Source: Porphyromonas sp. (GTDB taxonomy: Bacteria; Bacteroidota; Bacteroidia; Bacteroidales; Porphyromonadaceae). Taken from it: 10,475 nucleotides of DNA. Positions 6,683-10,475 of this stretch are shown here, in pieces. Location: NCBI GenBank assembly GCA_003640335.1, contig RBKG01000126.1, forward strand, positions 1 to 10,475. Reading direction: 5' to 3'. Positions within the stretch are counted from its first letter, which is position 1. Every line of letters begins with the position of its first letter. The position numbers and the translations under genes are program-made. A model generated the notes under the pieces. That model saw nothing but the letters and a program-made list of their open reading frames with translations. It made no database searches and was not told the DNA's origin.

Positions 6683-7957
6683 ATGACTAAAGTAGATGTG
6701 CTCCTAGGCCTACAATGGGGCGATGAAGGTAAAGGAAAGATTGTTGATGTCCTTACACCTAAATATGATGTAGTAGCTCGTTTTCAGGGAGGTCCTAATG
6801 CTGGACATACATTAGAGTTCAATGGTGAAAAGTATGTCCTTCGTTCTATTCCATCTGGAATATTTCAAGGAAACAAACTGAATGTCATTGGCAACGGAGT
6901 TGTCCTAGACCCTACCTTATTTATCAATGAGGCAAACCAACTTGCCAAGAGTGGACACGACCTTAAGTCTCGCCTCGTCATCTCTAGGAAAGCTCATCTT
7001 ATTATGCCTACACATAGACTTCTAGATGCAGCTAACGAACAAGCCAAAGGAGATGCAAAAGTAGGAACTACAGGTAAAGGTATTGGCCCTACCTATACAG
7101 ATAAGATTAGTCGCTATGGTCTACGTGTTGGAGACATTGAGCACGATTTTGCTAATAAGTACGCAGCTGCAAAAGCTCGCCACCTAAAGATGTTGGAGAG
7201 TCTCAATTATCCAACCGAACAACTTGAAGAAGCTGAAGCAGCTTGGCTCAAGGCTATCGAAGAGCTAAAGGCATTTACATTTGTAGACAGCGAAGAACTA
7301 ATCAATAACTACTTAAAGGAAGACAAAAGCATACTCGCGGAAGGTGCTCAAGGTTCGTTATTAGATATAGACTTTGGGTCTTACCCATTCGTAACGAGTA
7401 GCAATACGATTAGTGCTGGTTGTTGTACCGGCTTAGGTGTAGCACCTCGCAATATAGGCGAAGTTTATGGTATCTTCAAAGCATATTGTACTCGTGTAGG
7501 CGCAGGACCTTTCCCTACAGAGCTATTTGATGAAACGGGAGATGCTCTTTGTTCTTTAGGACACGAATTTGGTTCTGTTACTGGTCGCAAGCGTCGTTGT
7601 GGGTGGCTTGACCTTGTAGCACTTCGATATACATCTATGCTTAATGGTGCTACTAAGCTTATCATGATGAAAAGCGATGTAATGGACACCTTTGAAGAAA
7701 TAAAGGTTTGTGTCGGATACGAACATGAAGGACAGGTAAGCACTGCTTTTCCATTCGAACTTAGCGATGCTTATAAGCCCGTTTACAAGACTTTCAAAGG
7801 TTGGAAAACAGATACTAGCAAATGCACTAAAGCGGAAGAACTTCCCGAAGAGCTTAAACAATATATTGCGTTTATAGAAGAAACAATTGGTGTTCCTGTT
7901 GTTTTCGTTTCAGTTGGACCTGATAGAGAGCAAACAATTCTACGCTCTCCCCTTTAA
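6683..7957 (+). CDS. purA: Adenylosuccinate synthetase PurA
   Basis: PurA condenses IMP with aspartate using GTP to form adenylosuccinate, the first step from IMP to AMP in the cytoplasm. At 424 residues it has the normal length. The GTP-binding and catalytic N-terminus is clear: QWGDEGKGKIVD (11-22) with the catalytic Asp14, and GGPNAGHT (36-43) with His42. IMP-binding regions follow: GTTGKGIGPTYTDKISRYGLR (128-148) and the AEGAQGSLLDIDFGSYPFVTSSNT region (219-242). Later motifs are RVGAGPFPTE (271-280), GRKRRCGWLD (301-310) and a C-terminal SVGPDREQTI (410-419). It is last in the run that starts at 2577, separated by 39 bases from the DUF2721 gene with no promoter-like element in the gap. 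A strong terminator begins 24 bases after the stop. I see no purine riboswitch or other obvious control element upstream. Confidence 0.98.
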   Translation: MTKVDVLLGLQWGDEGKGKIVDVLTPKYDVVARFQGGPNAGHTLEFNGEKYVLRSIPSGIFQGNKLNVIGNGVVLDPTLFINEANQLAKSGHDLKSRLVISRKAHLIMPTHRLLDAANEQAKGDAKVGTTGKGIGPTYTDKISRYGLRVGDIEHDFANKYAAAKARHLKMLESLNYPTEQLEEAEAAWLKAIEELKAFTFVDSEELINNYLKEDKSILAEGAQGSLLDIDFGSYPFVTSSNTISAGCCTGLGVAPRNIGEVYGIFKAYCTRVGAGPFPTELFDETGDALCSLGHEFGSVTGRKRRCGWLDLVALRYTSMLNGATKLIMMKSDVMDTFEEIKVCVGYEHEGQVSTAFPFELSDAYKPVYKTFKGWKTDTSKCTKAEELPEELKQYIAFIEETIGVPVVFVSVGPDREQTILRSPL

Positions 7958-7964
7958 TAGAACG

Positions 7965-8038
7965 AATAAATATTAAATCTTATCCCCCACCCTATATTTC
8001 CGTTATGGGGTGGGGATTTTATTTCTCAATAAATATTA
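7965..8038. repeat. Pair of 11-base direct repeats flanking the purA terminator
   Basis: AATAAATATTA occurs exactly at 7965-7975 and again at 8028-8038, and both copies are followed by two variable bases and TCT. The terminator hairpin lies between them. The arrangement could be the target-site footprint of a small inserted hairpin element or a local duplication, but AT-rich sequence makes chance repeats common. No inverted terminal repeats of a known element were seen. Confidence 0.4.
7982..8024 (+). terminator. Strong rho-independent terminator after purA
   Basis: The left arm (7982-7996, ATCCCC-C-ACCCTATA with one bulged C) pairs with the right arm (8004-8017, TATGGGGTGGGGAT), with one G-T wobble and a loop of about seven bases. 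A T-rich tail (TTTTATTT) follows at once. It should end transcripts reaching through purA and insulate the GH92 gene. The ATG at 8005 lies inside the right arm, so it is unlikely to be a translation start. Confidence 0.88.
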
Positions 8039-8043
8039 CCTCT

Positions 8044-10260
8044 ATGAAGTATACGTTTATACCGGCAATGTTTGCTGTCGCCTCTCTAATTATGGCTGCT
8101 ACACCTCCCCCACAGAAAGCTCTAGCTTATCAGGTAGACCCTTTTATTGGCACAGACTGGGTAGGCAATACTTACCCTGGAGCTAATGCTCCTTTTGGCA
8201 TGGTACAACTTAGTCCAGACAACGGCATTGGGGGCTGGGATAGAATTGCAGGTTACTTCTATCCTGATACAACCATTGCAGGTTTTAGCCATACACACCT
8301 AAGCGGAACTGGAGCAGGAGACCTTTATGATATCAGTTTCATGCCGACAATTCGCCCTCTTCTTCAAAAGAAAGGAGAACTTGGTATCTATGCACGCTTC
8401 AAACATAATGAAGAAGAAGCTCACGCAGGATACTATAAGGTTAAACTGCAACCCTACGACATTACGGTGGAGCTTACAGCTACAGAGCGTATCGGGGTAC
8501 AAAAGTATACCTTCAACCGTGCAAGTGATTCTGCCATCATCTATCTCAATCTAGACAAAGCAACCAATTGGGATAGGACACAGCATAGCTCCATCAAGCA
8601 AGTAAGTAGCAATCAACTTATCGGATATCGCAAAAGTGACGGCTGGGCTAGAAACCAAAGTATCTACTTCTTTTCTCGCTTAAGCCAAGCTCCTCAAAGT
8701 ATTAGTTATGATAGTATTCCTCATTACCATCCAAGCACAAAAAAGCTAGAAGGTTGGGGATATATCGCCAAGCTCCATTATCAAGTTAAGGCTGGGGATA
8801 CTTTGCTAATTGAAACAGCTATATCAGGTGTAAGCGAAGAGGGAGCACAGATGAACCTACATACAGAGGGGCATTTCAATTCTTTTTCTGAGTATCGCAA
8901 CTATGCCGAAAGTCGTTGGAATAAGCAATTAGGGACTATTCAGCTAGACGCATCTACTCCTGAAGACATATCTAAGATTTTCTATACAGCCCTATATCAT
9001 GCTCAACTTTGCCCAACACTTTACAATGACGCTGATGGCTGGTATTTAGGGGCAGACCGCAAACCACATCGTACGCGCTCAGCTAATTATAGTACTTTCT
9101 CTCTATGGGATACTTATCGTACGGCTCACCCCTTATATAATATTCTCTTCCCGAAAGAGAATGGAGATATGGTACAATCTCTCATTTCCTTTGGAGCACA
9201 GAATAACGATATTCTACCTGTATGGAATATGTGGGCGAGTGAGACAGACATGATGATTGGTCATCATTCTCTTCCAGTTATCGCTGGGGCTCTCGAAGCT
9301 GGAACTTATCAAGTTACGGACAAAGAACAGCTAAAGAAAATAGTGCTCAGTACCGTCAATAGAACCAATTACAGAGGCATGGATGAATATCGTCGTCTTG
9401 GTTATGTCCCTGCAGATAAACACAAAGAAAGCCTATCTCTCACGATGGAATACGCTTATGATGATTGGGCTGCTGCACGCATCTTACAATTCTTAGGCTA
9501 CGAAGAGGAAGCAAAAGTTTGCTACAAGCGCAGCCACAACTACCGCAATCTTTGGAATGCGTCATTAGGATACTTTGCACCTCGACTCAGTGATGGCTCT
9601 TTCAAAAAGGATTTTAATCCTTTTGCTTATACTGATGATGTAACTGAAAGTAATGCCTATCAGTATCTGTGGAGTGCTCAGCATGAGCCAGATAGTCTTA
9701 TCAAGCTTATGGGAGGACGTGAAGCTTTTGCCGGAAGATTGGATAAATTTTTCAGTGACAAGACTCCTCACAAAATCAAACTTCCTATTTTTTCTACAGG
9801 CATGATTGGGCAGTATGCGCACGGCAATGAGCCTAGTCACCATGTCCCCTACCTTTATCATTATGCCTATAAGCCTTGGAAAACGGCAGACTATACACAC
9901 CAAATCATGCGTTCTCTATACACCTCTAGCCCTAGAGGACTTTGTGGCAATGAGGACTGTGGACAGATGTCTGCTTGGTATGTAGCTAGTGCTATTGGTC
10001 TATATCCTGAAGACGGTGCAAACAAGTTTCTAATTAGTTCTCCAATAGTCGCATCTGCTACTATACAGCTTGCCGATAAGAAGACCTTCACGATTAAAGC
10101 CAATAATCTAAGCCTTAAGAATAAATATATTAAGAGCGTCAAGCTTAATGGCAAACCTTGGAATAAGGCTAGCCTAGATATCAAAGATATCCAAGCTGGA
10201 GGAGTACTCGAGCTTGAGATGACTAATACACCTGGCATTACTTGGTATCAAGATTTATAG
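8044..10260 (+). CDS. Secreted GH92 alpha-mannosidase
   Basis: The 738-residue product belongs to glycoside hydrolase family 92, calcium-dependent exo-alpha-mannosidases that mostly remove alpha-1,2-linked (in some members 1,3-, 1,4- or 1,6-linked) mannose from N-glycans or mannans. The start at 8044 is chosen because MKYTFIPAMFAVASLIMA gives a proper signal peptide. A longer in-frame start at 8005 would fall inside the terminator hairpin. No lipobox cysteine is present, so a soluble periplasmic or secreted enzyme is likely. The beta-sandwich domain opens with VDPFIGT (31-37) and contains SHTHLSGTGAGD (82-93). The helical barrel contains WDTYRTAHP (355-363), GNEPSHH (594-600) and GNEDCGQMSAWY (635-646), which carry the family's catalytic acid and base/calcium region. 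No SusC/SusD or regulator genes are adjacent. Linkage specificity cannot be assigned from sequence alone. I see no convincing promoter upstream. Confidence 0.93.
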   Translation: MKYTFIPAMFAVASLIMAATPPPQKALAYQVDPFIGTDWVGNTYPGANAPFGMVQLSPDNGIGGWDRIAGYFYPDTTIAGFSHTHLSGTGAGDLYDISFMPTIRPLLQKKGELGIYARFKHNEEEAHAGYYKVKLQPYDITVELTATERIGVQKYTFNRASDSAIIYLNLDKATNWDRTQHSSIKQVSSNQLIGYRKSDGWARNQSIYFFSRLSQAPQSISYDSIPHYHPSTKKLEGWGYIAKLHYQVKAGDTLLIETAISGVSEEGAQMNLHTEGHFNSFSEYRNYAESRWNKQLGTIQLDASTPEDISKIFYTALYHAQLCPTLYNDADGWYLGADRKPHRTRSANYSTFSLWDTYRTAHPLYNILFPKENGDMVQSLISFGAQNNDILPVWNMWASETDMMIGHHSLPVIAGALEAGTYQVTDKEQLKKIVLSTVNRTNYRGMDEYRRLGYVPADKHKESLSLTMEYAYDDWAAARILQFLGYEEEAKVCYKRSHNYRNLWNASLGYFAPRLSDGSFKKDFNPFAYTDDVTESNAYQYLWSAQHEPDSLIKLMGGREAFAGRLDKFFSDKTPHKIKLPIFSTGMIGQYAHGNEPSHHVPYLYHYAYKPWKTADYTHQIMRSLYTSSPRGLCGNEDCGQMSAWYVASAIGLYPEDGANKFLISSPIVASATIQLADKKTFTIKANNLSLKNKYIKSVKLNGKPWNKASLDIKDIQAGGVLELEMTNTPGITWYQDL

Positions 10261-10275
10261 CTAATCTCAATAACC

Positions 10276-10307
10276 ATCTCCACTTATTCGCAATAAGTAA
10301 GAGAGAT
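10276..10307 (+). terminator. Stem-loop after the GH92 gene, possible terminator
   Basis: ACTTATT (10282-10288) pairs exactly with AATAAGT (10292-10298) around a three-base CGC loop. ATCTC (10276-10280) and GAGAT (10303-10307) can extend the stem across an internal loop. It begins 15 bases after the GH92 stop, which is a typical terminator position. It has no T tract and its inner stem is A/T-rich, so termination here is uncertain. Confidence 0.35.
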
Positions 10308-10325
10308 ACCTCAAACACTTGACAT

Positions 10326-10363
10326 AAGTCGCCCCTAAAGTATTACTACTTTTTGGGCGGCTT
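10326..10363 (+). terminator. Long GC-rich hairpin, probable terminator of the GH92 transcript
   Basis: AAGTCGCCC (10326-10334) pairs with GGGCGGCTT (10355-10363) with one G-T wobble. After a two-by-two mismatch, AAAGTA (10337-10342) pairs with TACTTT (10347-10352) around a TTAC loop. This gives about 15 pairs in total. The 3' side is not followed by a clear T run on either strand, so it may act as a transcript end or stability hairpin rather than a classical terminator. A convergent gene could share it. Confidence 0.55.
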
Positions 10364-10456
10364 CATTGCAATATAACAATCTTAAAATATGAGAATGACT
10401 AACACTAAAAGATGAAGACTTTTCCTATTCTCAAAACCTCAGCGAAGTCTGTACAA

Positions 10457-10470
10457 ACTACACGTGTAGT
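10457..10470. repeat. Perfect 14-base palindrome at the right edge, possible start of an intergenic repeat
   Basis: ACTACACGTGTAGT is its own reverse complement. AGTCTG occurs at 10446-10451 and again at 10468-10473, a spacing of 22 bases, which suggests a repeat unit continuing past the window. A frame starting at ATG 10412 stays open to the edge (beginning MKTFPILKTSAKS), and a frame on the other strand ending near 10410 is also open. Because the palindrome reads almost the same on both strands, neither frame is good evidence for a gene. No other gene was found in 10261-10475. Confidence 0.45.
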
Positions 10471-10475
10471 CTGCA

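Noticed and set aside
7465..7861. Minus-strand frames of 92 and 101 codons within purA
   Set aside because: They overlap each other and the conserved PurA motifs, so they are shadows of that coding sequence.
8327..8554. A 75-codon + strand frame starting MISVSCRQF inside the GH92 gene
   Set aside because: It is out of frame with GH92, overlaps conserved GH92 sequence and resembles nothing known.
9565..10238. Two overlapping minus-strand frames of 112 and 115 codons opposite the 3' half of the GH92 gene
   Set aside because: They lie within a gene with clear GH92 motifs on the + strand, show no recognisable domain and have no separate promoter.
10412..10475. Possible start of a new gene (MKTFPILKTSAKS...) running off the right edge
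   Set aside because: Only 21 codons are visible, they run into a palindromic repeat that is open on both strands, and no promoter or family match supports translation.

Overview
The window looks like chromosomal DNA of a member of the Bacteroidales, possibly Porphyromonas or a close relative. The reasons are the gene content (a GH92 alpha-mannosidase, a SPOR lipoprotein, a DUF2721 protein), Bacteroidetes-type -7 boxes (TAnnTTTG-like), A-rich start regions without clear Shine-Dalgarno sites, and AT-rich DNA. The genus is an inference; the order-level call is firmer. All recognised genes lie on the + strand, and the window is densely coding. No mobile element, CRISPR array, tRNA or rRNA was seen.

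Layout. (a) 1-1969: the 3' part of a protoporphyrinogen oxidase gene (hemG, cut by the left edge) overlaps the start of mnmA (tRNA 2-thiouridylase) by four bases. (b) 1970-2576: a 117-residue protein of unknown function with its own probable promoter, followed by a second probable promoter. (c) 2577-7957: a tight run of five genes encoding a SPOR-domain lipoprotein, MurB, a PhnP-like metallo-beta-lactamase-fold hydrolase, a DUF2721 membrane protein with a long charged tail, and PurA. It ends at a strong hairpin terminator (7982-8024). (d) 8044-10260: a secreted GH92 alpha-mannosidase standing alone. (e) 10261-10475: two hairpins and, at the right edge, a perfect 14-base palindrome that may begin an intergenic repeat.

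How the genes fit together. The five-gene run combines peptidoglycan work (MurB precursor synthesis; SPOR domains generally bind peptidoglycan) with purine synthesis (PurA), and has two poorly understood proteins in the middle. This looks like a housekeeping operon rather than a dedicated pathway. GH92 trims alpha-mannose from glycans outside the cytoplasm and has no SusC/SusD partners in view.

I found no convincing new multi-gene system. The most unusual items are two architectures: a roughly 170-residue unrecognised C-terminal extension on the metallo-beta-lactamase-fold protein, and a roughly 270-residue Lys/Glu/Gln-rich tail on the DUF2721 protein. Smaller points of interest are the terminator flanked by 11-base direct repeats, the GH92 start that a longest-ORF rule would misplace inside that terminator, and the palindromes in the intergenic DNA.
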